A DNA stretch of 64,000 bases from Chrysomallon squamiferum (lineage: Eukaryota > Mollusca > Gastropoda > Neomphalida > Peltospiridae), in contig CM022674.1 of the NCBI GenBank assembly GCA_012295275.1, positions 12,385,864 through 12,449,863 of the forward strand. Reading direction: 5' to 3'. Numbering within the stretch: position 1 is the stretch's first letter; every line of letters begins with the position of its first letter. The translations under genes and the position numbers were made by a program. This document shows, in pieces, positions 49,721 through 61,920 of the stretch. Under the pieces are notes generated by a model that ran no database searches, had not been told where the DNA came from, and saw nothing but the letters and a program-made list of their open reading frames with translations.

Positions 49721-51119
49721 TTTTTCTCCATCATTTTTTTTTTATTCCAGTCACTCTGTGAATGTTTTATTAAAAACTACGACATATGTTTCTCCATCTA
49801 TGAGAAGGTGCATATTAAAGTTTCCATACTGCTGAACAAAAACACTGACAATAATGCATGACTTTCCTCATTAAAAATCAGCAAAAATAAAATCCAACTT
49901 AGCAGATGCAGGTTTCATCTCTTGAATTATTCAAAACATGTTTGACATCTAATAATATATTATTATATGCTGATGTATAACAATAAATGTCAATTCAATG
50001 TATTTCTGAAAATTCGATTATAGGTTAATTATAATTATATTGGATATATGGTGTTGTAATGACTGATATAATGTATAGTTTTTGTTTAGGATTAAGCCTG
50101 TCAGTACATCATGGTATGTATAATTCTATCATTAATTAATATCATCTGTAAAGAATATAATTATATAACACGTTTTTTAATTTTGAAAGAGACTATAAAT
50201 AATTATAATATTTCTTTTACCTCTGTTTTCAGTGTATATGCTGTAATGATATACATCTAGAAAAGACAGGATGTTTTTAAAACACGATATTTGTAAAGAA
50301 TATTTTTTCCTTTATTATGGTTCCTCTTGGGTTTAAGATATTTTAAAAAGGCTTTTTGTGAAGACTTTCTTTAATTCTGTATTTTTCTAATAAGGACATA
50401 ATGAATAATAAGTTCAGGGATTCATTGTGGGTGTGTTTTTTTGTGTTTTATTGGGGTTTTTAGATATCGTTAGAGACAAGTTTCTTTAATTCAGTACAAT
50501 TCCAAATAGAATATAATTGCCAAGATATTACTGAAAAAAAAGAGGAAAAAAAAAAGGAAGATATAACAGTACAAAAATCTCATTCATTCGGCTTCTTATA
50601 TCTCTTGATTTAATTAATATCCTGAAAGACAGACAGAGATCAGATCCTGGGACAGGAAGGATAAAAGAAGTCATACTTCTCTTTCACTGTCTTGTACTGA
50701 TAGCACAATATGGCCAAGATAAGGAAACATGCCTGTAATGTATACTAGTACAGACACTTAGAAATGTTATCAGTCACATTCTACCAGGCTTGCTTTTGTA
50801 TTAGACAGAATAACATGGAGGAGATAGCAAACGAGACTATAATCAAACCAGTTAGCAATGTTTTCCATTGTGTTCCATCTGGTTTGGTCTTAAATGTGTT
50901 ATCTGAGCAAAGAATACATTATTCTGTCTAATGTAACAATATCCTCTTTCTCTTAAAATACAAGATTCTGTGCATTATTCTGTATAATTCACCAACAATA
51001 TATAGATATTTGATGTTGTATTCGATCTGATTTGTCATTACATTTGTTAATTGACAAATGAAAATTCATTATTTTGCATAACGTAACAGACCTAGGCTGT
51101 TATTCTGATAAGTCACCCC

Positions 51120-51500
51120 TTTATTGTTATTTAGAAGATCCTGAATGCAACTAAACAAAAGTAATTACTAGTTAAATGATTTAAAATATCCTGGACTTTT
51201 CTTCGGTAACAGCCTTCCTTTCATGTTAATTAACAGATGTCGTACTTGTTTGAATAATAGTTACCCCTTTTCATTAGAGTTAACTAATTTGTGTATTACA
51301 GTAGCAATGTTTTTTCATGACATTTAGGACAACTGGCAGCTTCTGATTATTAGCTACCTCTTATAATAAGATTTAATCTGCCCTGGTTATCATTTTAATA
51401 ATAGCTCCTTCTTCTCTTGAAGTTTAATGTACCCTGGACTGTTAACCTTTCTAACAGATCCTTGACTTTGTTTAAACTACCCTGGATAATGTCTGAATTA
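51120..51500. repeat. Probable decayed tandem repeat, period about 60 bp
   Basis: Recurrent TACCCTGGA, ATAGTTACCCC/ATAGCTCC and GTTTAATNT fragments. The phasing is too degraded to count copies. Confidence 0.4.
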
Positions 51501-52002
51501 TAGACAGACATTGGACATTACCCTCTCCTTCTCTTTTGAGTCTAATTTATTTCAACCTAGGCACCTTATGTTTGCATCAATAACAGTGTTTTGTTTCCAT
51601 CATTTTCCTTGTTTTTTTCTATTACTTACAATGTTTACAATAAACAAAAGGAAATTCTTAGTGCGTTACCGGAGTTATATTGCCTGTTCAGAAGATTGAT
51701 AGTTTAACTTGCATACAGTTAAAACTGAGCTGTAGCTTCATTTAGACATGTTTGTAACAGATGGGACCAGTTTGTCAAATCTGTTTTACAATTAGGAGTT
51801 GCATCATAAAATCATTAACACAAACATTCCACTTTGAAACAGTTCCTTGCAGATTTCTATTCTTATTTAGCAATAATGTGTTACAAAAACACTTTAGTAA
51901 CTGTTACCAATAGGTCAGTACCGAACTGCTACATTAACCAGTTACTTACTATTAGTAACTGAAGTTTAGTAATAACCTATCATTAACAATTACTGAAATG
52001 CT

Positions 52003-53500
52003 ATACTGGCCAGTCATTGGTTTACTGAAGTGCTGTTTGACCAGTCATTATGTTACTGAAGTGCTGTATTGACCAGTCATTATGTTACTGAAGTGCTGTA
52101 TTGACCAGTCATTATGTTACTGAAGTGCTGTATTGACCAGTCATTATGTTACTGAAGTGCTGTATTGACCAGTCATTATGTTACTGAAGTGCTGTATTGA
52201 CCAGTCATTATGTTACTGAAGTGCTGTATTGACCAGTCATTATGTTACTGAAGTGCTGTATTGACCAGTCATTATGTTACTGAAGTGCTGTATTGACCAG
52301 TCATTATTTTACTGAAGTGCTGTATTGACCAGTCATTATGTTACTGAAGTGCTGTATTGACCAGTCATTATGTTACTGAAGTGCTGTTTGACCAGTCATT
52401 ATGTTACTGAAGTGCTGTATTGACCAGTCATTATGTTACTGAAGTGCTGTATTGACCAGTCATTATGTTACTGAAGTGCTGTATTGACCAGTCAGTGCTT
52501 ATGTTACTGAAGTGCTGTATTGACCAGTCATTATGTTACTGAAGTGCTGTATTGACCAGTCATTATGTTACTGAAGTGCTGTATTGACCAGTCATTATGT
52601 TACTGAAGTGCTGTATTGACCGGTCATTATGTTACTGAAGTGCTGTATTGACCAGTCATTATTTTACTGAAGTGCTACATTGAGCTATCATTGTTACTGA
52701 AGTGCTGTATTGACCAGTCATTATGTTACTGAAGTGCTGTATTGACCAGTCATTATGTTACTGAAGTGCTGTATTGACCAGTCATTATTTTACTGAAGTG
52801 CTGTATTGACCAGTCATTATGTTACTGAAGTGCTGTATTGACCAGTCATTATGTTACTGAAGTGCTGTTTGACCAGTCATTATGTTACTGAAGTGCTGTA
52901 TTGACCAGTCATTATGTTACTGAAGTGCTGTATTGACCAGTCATTATGTTACTGAAGTGCTGTATTGACCAGTCATTTGCATTATGTTGAAGTGCTGTAT
53001 TGACCAGTCATTATGTTACTGAAGTGCTGTATTGACCAGTCATTATGTTACTGAAGTGCTGTATTGACCAGTCATTATGTTACTGAAGTGCTACATTGCC
53101 TATCATTATGTTACTGAAGTGCTGTATTGACCAGTCATTATGTTACTGAAGTGCTGTATTGACCAGTCATTATGTTACTGAAGTGCTGTATTGACCGGTC
53201 ATTATGTTACTGAAGTGCTGTATTGACCAGTCATTATTTTACTGAAGTGCTGTATTGACCAGTCATTATGTTACTGAAGTGCTGTATTGACCAGTCATTA
53301 TGTTACTGAAGTGCTACATTGCCTATCATTATGTTACTGAAGTGCTGTATTGACCAGTCATTATGTTACTGAAGTGCTGTATTGACCAGTCATTATGTTA
53401 CTGAAGTGCTGTATTGACCGGTCATTATGTTACTGAAGTGCTGTATTGACCAGTCATTATTTTACTGAAGTGCTACATTGAGCTATCATTGTTACTGAAG
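52003..53500. repeat. 32-bp minisatellite, about 46 copies, with higher-order structure
   Basis: The unit contains TTATGTTACTGAAGTGCTG then TATTGACCAGTCA. Most copies are identical. Variants (TTTGACC; TTATTTTAC; GACCGGTC; CTACATTGAGC; CTACATTGCC) recur in fixed order, giving higher-order periods of 15 and 7 units. It is the largest array in the window. Confidence 0.97.
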
Positions 53501-54369
53501 GTTTATATTGAACTGTAACTTTCTTTGCTTTTGTTTTTTTTGTATATGTTGAAAATCTGTTTTCCTTATGTTTGTCTTGGTGTTTGTTTTCTTGCCTGTC
53601 TGTCTGTCTGTCTTTGTATATTAACTTTGATATGTATTTGTTTTTAAAGGAACACTCTACTGAAATATGAACTCTGGATATTAGAGGTATGCACATCTGC
53701 TGCAACTAATGTTATATGTGTCTTCCATACGTAATTTTAGAAGTAATAAACAGTAATGTTTTATTTCAAGAAGGCAGACATTCTGTGTCAGATGCAGCAA
53801 CTAAATGTCAGCTGGACTGGCATCACAGCTGTTGTCTGCACATAATAACAGAAAATAATAAGTAGTATTTTTCCACTTTCTTTTTGTTATTTTTTTTAAA
53901 AATTAACATTTTTAAAGAAATATTCAAGTTAATTTCAGTGTGTCATACTGTGTTTGTACAATTTCTAAAAAAAAATGTTAGTCCTTTTATTTAATTTTTT
54001 AATTTTTAATTTTTTGTTATTATTATTTTTTAATTCTAAATGCCCCACTTTCTCCTCACTTTTTGGATAGTTTCTACCATTTCTTTCTTTTTTCTTTTCT
54101 TCTGTTTTTCTTTTTTTTTTTTTTAAAGAAAAATGTTAATATATGAAAAATGTGTAATCTGTACTGATAATATTGTACAGTTTTGTATTTATTTTAAAAT
54201 TTATTTTCTTAATCAAACTAGGAAAACAATTAAAAAATGTTAAATTTATTTAGAAAACAATTTCTTTTTTTAACCATTAGTATTAGTTTCTTATCAGCTT
54301 ACTCAGTCCATCTCATTCTTTATTGCATTTTAAACTATCCTTTTCATTTTCATTTTGCTCATTAACTAT

Positions 54370-54388
54370 TGTGTGTGTGTGTGTGTGT

Positions 54389-54424
<36 letters not shown>

Positions 54425-54920
54425 CCTTAGTAGTTTACATCAAAACAGAGAAAAATCATGGCATGACACCTGTATACAGGTAACATCTGTACCATGGGTT
54501 AGAAGTATTTTACCTTGTAAATCACATTCTTATCACCTGACTTCTATGTTTTATAGCATACCCTTTGTTTTTCTTGTTGTAAAGTATTTATCTTTTGTCT
54601 AGTGTTACTGCATAAACAAAACAACACTGACAGAGATGTTGATCAAACACATACACTGTGACAGAACAAGGTGAACTTACATCCATATGATACATGTCTT
54701 ATATACCCACCTCTTTTATACATCTATCTATATATTGGTTTTTGTACGTGTGTGCATATATATGTATGTGTGAGGTTGATACACATTATCAAACATGCAC
54801 AGACACACATATGTACATACATAGATACACACATCTACACACACCTTCCCACACACACACACACCTTCCCCCACACACACACACACATACACACATACAT
54901 ATATAAACTCACATAAACTC
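54370..54920. other. (GT)n, unique and (CA)n sequence
   Basis: (GT)n at about 54371-54420, about 350 bp of unique sequence, then CA/CATA-rich tracts at about 54780-54905. Purine-rich sequence follows to 55025. No gene. Confidence 0.85.
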
Positions 54921-55339
54921 ACACATACAGCAATTAAAGAAGGAGGGAAAGCTAGAGAGAGTGGAAAAGAGAAAGAGACAGAGAAAGTAAGAGAATGAAA
55001 GAGAAAGATGGAAAGAAAGAGAAATGAGACATTTTTGTTCATTTCACCAAAATTAACCATTTTCATAGTGAGTAAATTTCTCAGTTATTTAACACATTAA
55101 TTTTAAAGACTGGTTTGAACCCAGTACCTGATATTCCACATTCCACAGACAAGTCTATTTGTAACAAACTCGGAGCTATGTTTATTTTGAGACTGTGAAC
55201 TTGTAGTTTCTGTTAACACCTCAGTGCATGCTGCTAGCAGTGACCAGGTTTGCACAGTTAAAATGATGAAAAGTCATTTGTCTCAAGATGTGTTACAGGA
55301 AAACATTCCTTCTTTAGTTACTGTCTTTTCTGACCCTAC

Positions 55340-55735
55340 ATCATTAGCCTTAAATTTTCACCTATAACTGGCCTTAGATACTCACCTGTAACTCACTATA
55401 GATTTTCACCTATAATTAATTTTACATTTCACCTGCAATTTGTCTGATATTTTTTATTTGCATTAGGTTCTGACCTATAATTGGCATTAAACATTCATCT
55501 TTAATTGATCTTAAATCCCATCTTCAGTTAACTCAAGGTCTCATTTGCAACTGATGATTGGTCCTCCCCTTATCTACCCTCAGATATTCACCTGTTTTAT
55601 AATTCATCTTTAATTTGCAATTGGTTTTTCTCATATATTTTTGGCCTTAGTCGCCTACCTGTAGGTGACCTTAACTCTTACCTGTAATTGGCCTCAGATG
55701 TTCACCTGTAATTGGCCAATAAGCTGACCACAAAG
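55340..55735. repeat. Degenerate minisatellite, unit about 25-40 bp
   Basis: Repeated TTCACCTATAA, ACCTGTAATTGGCCT and TAGATTTTC strings; roughly ten copies, strongly diverged. Confidence 0.7.
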
Positions 55736-56049
55736 AGATAGATTGAGACTTGTTCCAGGTATCATATTACCTGTGTGTCACCTGTCGTTTGTGACAAAGC
55801 GTACAATTAGAGTTATTCTCTGTTGTCTGTTGTCAGAGATAACGCTGAAAAATGAAGCAATTTGAAAAATGTTTTTATATTCTTCACAGATCAGATGTCT
55901 GTCTTTGATTGTTTTGTATGTATTAGAGTAAAGGAAAAATAATAAAATATTTTTTTTATTAAGAGTTTTCTAAAGAACTTGTAAATGTTTGTAATAAATA
56001 TATTATATATTTTGCTTGGGGAGTATATTATATTATATATATTATATAA

Positions 56050-56580
56050 ATTTGTTACAACAGTTACAACTTGAATTATTTTCCAATGATCTGTTTACAA
56101 CATAATTATAATTTTATTACAAATGACAAATTTGGACCATTTTACTTCAGTTTTTTAAATGAATTTATTAACAATAACAGCTTGAACTATTTTCCATTCA
56201 TTCTTTTCTTAACACCATTATGATTTTGTCATTAGTTTAAGTTCTATTTTATTGTCTGTTTTAGAAGTGAGGGTATCATATTTGTGTTAAAATTGGACAG
56301 CAAGAACAGTTTAACAATTATTATTATTATTATTTTCTGAAAGATCATTATTTCATCATAATAACAGCAAGTTCTGTTTCACAGTTACCTGATTTTTTAA
56401 ATCATTTTGTGTGTCATCTGTATAACAGCTAGAATACTTTTATTTTTATTTTTTAAATCATTATATATCATCATAATAACAGTAAGAACTCTTTTACAGT
56501 GACATATTTTTAGACTAGTATATTTGCCATCACATTACATGTCAAAGCTTCAATCATATAACAAGTAGATAAATGGCATT
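56050..56580. repeat. Degenerate tandem repeat, period about 60-75 bp
   Basis: Recurring ATAACAGCAAG, AACTATTTTCC and TTTTTAAATCATT strings. Confidence 0.55.
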
Positions 56581-57364
56581 TCCATTGTAACTTCTGTTCT
56601 TGTTGGGTTTTTTACCTTTAAATTTTCCAGAATCCTTTTTTCTATACTAATTTAGTTTTTCCAGTACCAAATTTTCTATGCTATTGCTTAATGTACCAAT
56701 TTTCGACAATCTTATTCAGTTTTTTTTCCAGTTTTTTTTCCATACTGGTTTTCATTTTCTCACACTAACTTGAACTTTTTGTTCCTTCCCATATCTGACT
56801 TTTCTTCTACCATCCTAAGTTGTACTTCATCACTATTAACTTAACTTTTCCCATAATCAGCATACACCATGCACAATACTTCCATTATGCCAGTGTACTG
56901 GATGCAGTCGGTTACCAGGGAAATATTCTTCCTGCACAGACAGACTCTGACTCAGACAACAGGAAAATGAAATGTTGATCTTCCAGGAATGTTTATAAAT
57001 GCCAGGCTTGATTCCATCAGAAATGCTCACTTCAAAGATTTCTGGAATCTGCAAATCTGTGAAAAACCGGAATTGATAATCTGATGAAACCTCAGAGAGT
57101 GTCTGTGAATATTAACATAAAATGACCTCTGTGTTCACCGAATTAGTTTGTTTTAATATGTCATCCAGTGCACTGAATGGAAGATTAAGTTGTGACCACA
57201 GCATTTAGCCAAGCAGTACATACCATGGTTTTATTTTCTTGTTAACAGTTAATTAATATTTAAATGAAATAACTATTTTATCCTTTTCACATTATTTTAT
57301 TTATTTTTTATTATCCATAATTATAAATTAAAATATACCTGTGTAAATGTTTGCTACACATGTA

Positions 57365-57368
<4 letters not shown>

Positions 57369-57421
<53 letters not shown>

Positions 57422-57734
57422 ATGAAGTGCTATATGCTTTATAAAAAAAACACCCACATCCCTTCTAAAAGTCCCATAACCATGTTTCTAAGGTTTTTTA
57501 TTTTCTTGGTTAATTTGTTTACCAATTTCAAATAATCCATTATCTAAACATACATATATATATATATATTATTGAACATCCGTGTTCCTTTTAAATGATA
57601 GCTTTGAGATACAATTATATATATAGATATATATATAATTTCAAAGTTTCAAGAAATGTGTATATCTTCTATAACAGTTTTTAAATTTACACTTTTTAGA
57701 TTCTATCTATATATACATATATATATATATATAT
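57369..57734. repeat. (GT)n and (TA)n tracts before exon 2
   Basis: (GT)n at 57369-57417 and several (TA)n runs, the last at about 57708-57734, ending about 37 nt before the exon 2 acceptor and possibly constraining its branch-point region. Confidence 0.9.
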
Positions 57735-57771
57735 TCTGGTAGTTTTCATGTTTTTATTTTTGTTATTTCAG

Positions 57772-57949
57772 GAGAAAGATTTTGAGTTTGTTGACGAAGC
57801 TCTGAAGAGGACGATACGAGAGGTCACTCTGACAGACGATGAAGATTTTCTCAACCAGGAGCCAGGGTCAGGTCCAGATGAGACCGAGGGGAGTGCTACC
57901 ACAGAGACCCCCGTAGCGACTCCAACTAAAGTTGTACCTGGTTCTCCAG
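57772..57949 (+). CDS. Perlecan-like exon 2: acidic Ser-Gly segment
   Basis: 178 nt, phase 0 in and phase 1 out, flanked by TTTGTTATTTCAG and CAG|GTAAGT. Composition and codon use stand out sharply from the AT-rich intron. It encodes residues 33-91. Acidic residues (Asp-54 to Asp-57, Glu-62, Asp-68, Glu-69, Glu-71) surround a single Ser-65/Gly-66, the usual context for glycosaminoglycan attachment. A Thr/Pro-rich linker (75-91) that could be O-glycosylated follows. In perlecan domain I an acidic stretch with Ser-Gly sites lies between the signal peptide and the SEA domain, where it carries heparan sulfate; this exon has the same position and character. Confidence 0.82.
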
Positions 57950-58792
57950 GTAAGTTCTTTTTTAAATACAACAAAAAAAAAAGATTAATCTTAATAATAA
58001 CAGTGATGATGATGATAATACATAGAAGTAAATATTCACACAAACATGTATGCATGCAGATACACACACATACTTATGTGAAGACGCATGTACACACAAA
58101 CATGCAGTCTTTTGTGCACACTTACAAAATCATACACTTGGCATTGTATCAAGTATGCACACATTTTCTGATTTTGAATTTCTGGAAGGAAAACTAGCAA
58201 AGACAAAACGAACTAAAAAAAAAAAAAGTAAAAAAAAAAAAAAATCTTTTCCAAGATAAACGTTCTGAGTAATCAGCAGTAATTTATAACTCTGAGTGAA
58301 AAAAAAAAAAAATTCAGGAAAATAAATATCTGTTTCAAAACTGCATCCAGACTTTGCAGAATTACTAGTCAGCATATAAAAAAGAAACTTGTGGTAGGGC
58401 AAGCTGACAAATGTATGTATGTGTGCTTATTTTCATATATTCTTATGTGGCAATAAAATGTTGTATATGTGCATGTGCATGTGTGTTTGAGTGTTTGTGT
58501 GAGTATTTATGTGTATGTATTTTCATTTTCTATGTATATTATGTTTGCGTATGCATTTGTGAGTATATCTTTGTAATTATTTTTCTTTAAATGTGAAAGA
58601 AAGACTGACTAGGTAATTAATAAGTCTACAACCTGTATTTGATTATAAATGTAGGGAATATATATAGGCTTTTATGAAATAAGATAAAGTACAATAATGC
58701 CATCATTACTTTTTGTTTAGTAGGCAGGGATTGTTTTATATGCAGGCAGGACAATACATACCATAACCTTTGTTAAACCATCCATGCAGCTC

Positions 58793-58827
<35 letters not shown>

Positions 58828-59418
58828 ATATGGTTTCCTTGCAGTGATATGAAGATTTATCTTTGAACATACATATGAAACTAATTAACATCATGCTAAA
58901 TCAATAAACATCATTTTCTCTCTCTCTTTTATAATCTCCTTTATAAACATTTCAGTGTTAGTGTTACTTCAGTCCCCATCTTTATAAACACATTTCTTTC
59001 TTGTCTAAGCATGTTTATTACTGCATCTATGGAATATCTTGTGTTTATGCACACACTTTCTCACCGTGTAGTCACACATATGGGTTTAATAATATTGTTA
59101 TTCTGTTGGTTTTTCCTTCAGACCATTTTATCATTGACTTGCACTTGTGTGTTCTCTTGTGTGCATATCTTAATGTGCAGACTACTTGGGGTTTTTGTTT
59201 TGCTTGGTTAGGTACAGTTTGCTCACCTGCCAGATGTCTTTATTTTAGCATTTTGCGTTTATGAACACAAAACCCTTTTTGGTAGTACCTTTCCTTCTCA
59301 CTTTCTGATAGGCTTGTACGAGCTTTGGATCTAGACATAAATGATCATAAGGTCTTGATTAAAGGCAATTCAGTTGTAAAATATTTACTCAAAATATAGT
59401 TAAATACTGGTTACAGCA

Positions 59419-59456
<38 letters not shown>

Positions 59457-60052
59457 TCAAGTTCAACATCAACAAAAACAGCAGTTTAATAAAGACAGCC
59501 AAAGCAGCAAAAACAACAGCAACTGAAACAAATGCAAAAAACAGCAACAGAATCAGCAACAATAATAAATAAATAAATAAAAATGTATCCTGAAAAATAA
59601 TTAATATATTTATGAATAATAATAATAATAATAATAATAAAAATTATAAAGAAAAGTACAGGCTGTATTAGGAAATTTATCTGTTTATGTTTGTATTCTG
59701 AAGCCAGAGCCACAGCCCATCCCACCCAGCACCACAACAACAACAATAAATAAATAAATAAATAAATAAAATGTAGCCAGAAAAATAACATAAAACTTCA
59801 AATATCTCATTTTATCTGTATATTTGTTTGTTTTTTCTATACCATGTTGTGAAATATTACAGTAATTACCTCACTGATGACTGTTAGATATCTGTATATG
59901 CTGAGCTGTCATTTTGTATTACATTCCTGTCTTTGCCAATTTACCCAGACACATTTACTGTTATCACAACAGTCTCTGAAAACTTGCCAACCCATCAGCT
60001 CTTGCTGAGTTTTGCTCTTTAATGTTCGAGATATCAACTAGATATCAAAAAA

Positions 60053-60170
60053 GACTAGTTTGGTGGTTAGAGCAGATATCTGAAGTGAAACAGGCTGCTG
60101 CAAGATCTTCATTACAAGTCCATTCATCACTTTCCCATTCAAGCCAGTGTTTTATATCCTTCCAGTTGAG
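60053..60170 (+). mobile_element. SINE head and central fragment
   Basis: AGTTTGGTGGTTAGAGCAGA, ATCTGAAGTGAAACAGGCTG, CAAGATCTTCATTAC and TTTCCCATTCAAGCCAGTG follow the order box A, anticodon-loop region, box B and central domain of the molluscan SINE. The 3' half is missing. The minisatellite begins where it should be. Confidence 0.55.
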
Positions 60171-60910
60171 CCAGTTGTGCGTTTTTGGTCAAACCCTGTA
60201 GTATCCTGTGTATTTCCAGTCAAGCCCTGTAGTATCCTGTGTATTTTCCAGTCAAGTAGTATCCTATGTAGTTTCTAGTTGCATTATGGAGTATCCTGAC
60301 TTTCCTGTAGAGCCATGTCCTGTCCTGTGCATTTTCCAGTCAAGCCATGTATTGTCTATTTTCCAGTCAAGACATGTATTGTCTATTTTCCAGTCAAACT
60401 ATGTATTGTCTATTTTCCAGTCAAACTATGTATTGTCTATTTTCCAGTCAAGACATGTATTGTCTATTTTCCAGTCAAACTATGTATTGTCTATTTTCCA
60501 GTCAATACATGTATTGTCTATTTTCCAGTCAAACTATGTATTGTCTATTTTCCAGTCAATACATGTATTGTCTATTTTCCAGTCAAACTATGTATTGTCT
60601 ATTTTCCAGTCAATACATGTATTGTCTATTTTCCAGTCAAACTATGTATTGTCTATTTTCCATTGAAGCCATGCATTATCCTGTGTATTTTCCAGTCAAG
60701 CCTTGTATTGTCTATTTTCCAGTCAAGCCATGTATTGTCTATTTTCCATTGAAGCCATGTATTGTCTATTTTCCATTCGAAGCCATGTATTGTCTATTTT
60801 CCATTGAAGCCATGCATTATCCTGTGCATTTTCCAGTCAAGCCTTGTATTATTATCCTATATATTTCCAATCAAGCCATGCATTATCCTGTGTATTTTCG
60901 ATTCAAGTCA
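60171..60910. repeat. 27-bp minisatellite, about 20 copies, adjoining a SINE
   Basis: The unit contains TATTGTCTATTTTCCAGTCA and AACTATG or ATACATG. These alternate at 60400-60640 to give a 54-bp higher-order unit. Outer units are longer, with TATCCTGTG. Because 27 is a multiple of three and the unit has no plus-strand stops, all three plus frames stay open (for example repeated YCLFSSQTM). These are not genes. Confidence 0.93.
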
Positions 60911-61194
60911 TATAATAAATATCCTGTGTGTTTTTTCATCATCACACTTTGATATTTTGCCAACTGATTATCTGCACCGATTTCATTTTTCCATGTTTAT
61001 TCCATTCTGGTTAGCTTTCCTCAGCTTGAGGTCATGCTGTCTAATCTCTTTCCCTGCTTACAACTGTTTTTCTCTCTTGTTTGTCTACATCTTTGATTGT
61101 TTACTGACAAAATAACATTAAAGGGTTGACTATAGTAGGCGAAGTCTTCTCAAATTAGATTACTCAGAGCTTATTTCCTTACCATTATTGTTAA

Positions 61195-61275
61195 GGATCT
61201 ATTAAGGGAAGGTTTGTAACAGAAATCTACTGCTAATAGAAAAAGAGTAGCCCACTGTTTTAGAGAATGAGCTGG
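61195..61275 (+). mobile_element. Possible SINE core fragment
   Basis: GAAATCTACTGCTAATAGAA followed by AAAGAGTAGCCCAC resembles part of the conserved 3' half of the same SINE; nothing else of the element is recognisable. Confidence 0.35.
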
Positions 61276-61920
61276 ATAAGATGAACCCATTATTGATAAA
61301 GGTGTGACTACATTACAAGCAAGCTTAAACTTTACTGGGATAAAAGGATAATAAAAATATATTTCTACGAAAATGAAATAAATACCTTGGCTAATTAAGG
61401 ACATGTCTTGTCCAGAGAACAAAGTTAGTCAGTTAGATTAGGTCTTAGTGGAAATGACAAACTGGAAGATATTTATTAGGGGTGTGACATCAACAGTTAT
61501 CAATAAAAAATACAAGTTAATTAGATCAATTGTAGACAAAAATTGGAGAAGAAAACTTGATTTAATAAAGTTAACCAGGCAACAGAAAAATCAGAAAACT
61601 GTGATAGATCAACTGTAGACAGAAAACAACAAACAAAATAAAAAAAAAAAGAAAAACCAAATTTTCAATGAAATGACATCTGTTTTTATAGATGTCTGTT
61701 TTGTGTTTTTATGTGTGTGTCTGCATGTGTGTGTGTGTGTGTGCATGTGCATGTGTGCAGGAATTTTGAGTGTGGAAGGTGCAATATCAGTGTTTGTAGA
61801 CTCACTGACACAATGACAGTCTGATTAAGATGAACATAGGCCAGGAAGAAGTATAAAAAAGTAACAGAGCTGAGGTAGAAAATATTTAAAAAATTCACTG
61901 TAATATTGTTTTTATTTCAG

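Larger units (their letters stand above)
15784..57771 (+). other. Perlecan-like intron 1 (about 42 kb)
   Basis: Bounded by GTAAGT and by a TTTTTATTTTTGTTATTTCAG acceptor region. The content is almost entirely AT-rich sequence, microsatellites, young and decayed tandem arrays and SINE fragments, itemised below. No convincing additional plus-strand exon was found. Stretches not itemised, including about 16000-18130, 19830-21780, 36340-39020, 40000-41500 and 50000-52000, show no gene. The size would fall if an unrecognised short exon lies inside. Confidence 0.6.
57950..61920 (+). other. Perlecan-like intron 2
   Basis: 3,971 bp between a CAG|GTAAGT donor and a TTGTTTTTATTTCAG acceptor, splitting a Gly/Val codon in phase 1. 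Contents include (GT)n at about 58797-58826, (CAA)n at 59419-59454, AAT/AAAT tracts at about 59567-59770, a SINE head, a 27-bp minisatellite and (GT)n at about 61711-61755. No other exon is recognised. Confidence 0.8.

Noticed and set aside
52003-53500. CRISPR-like reading of the 32-bp array
   Set aside because: Repeats are contiguous with no variable spacers, and the context is eukaryotic.
60208-60952. Three overlapping plus-strand frames of up to 201 codons
   Set aside because: Produced by a 27-bp repeat without stop codons. All three frames are open, which is not expected of a gene; exonisation is raised only as a test.
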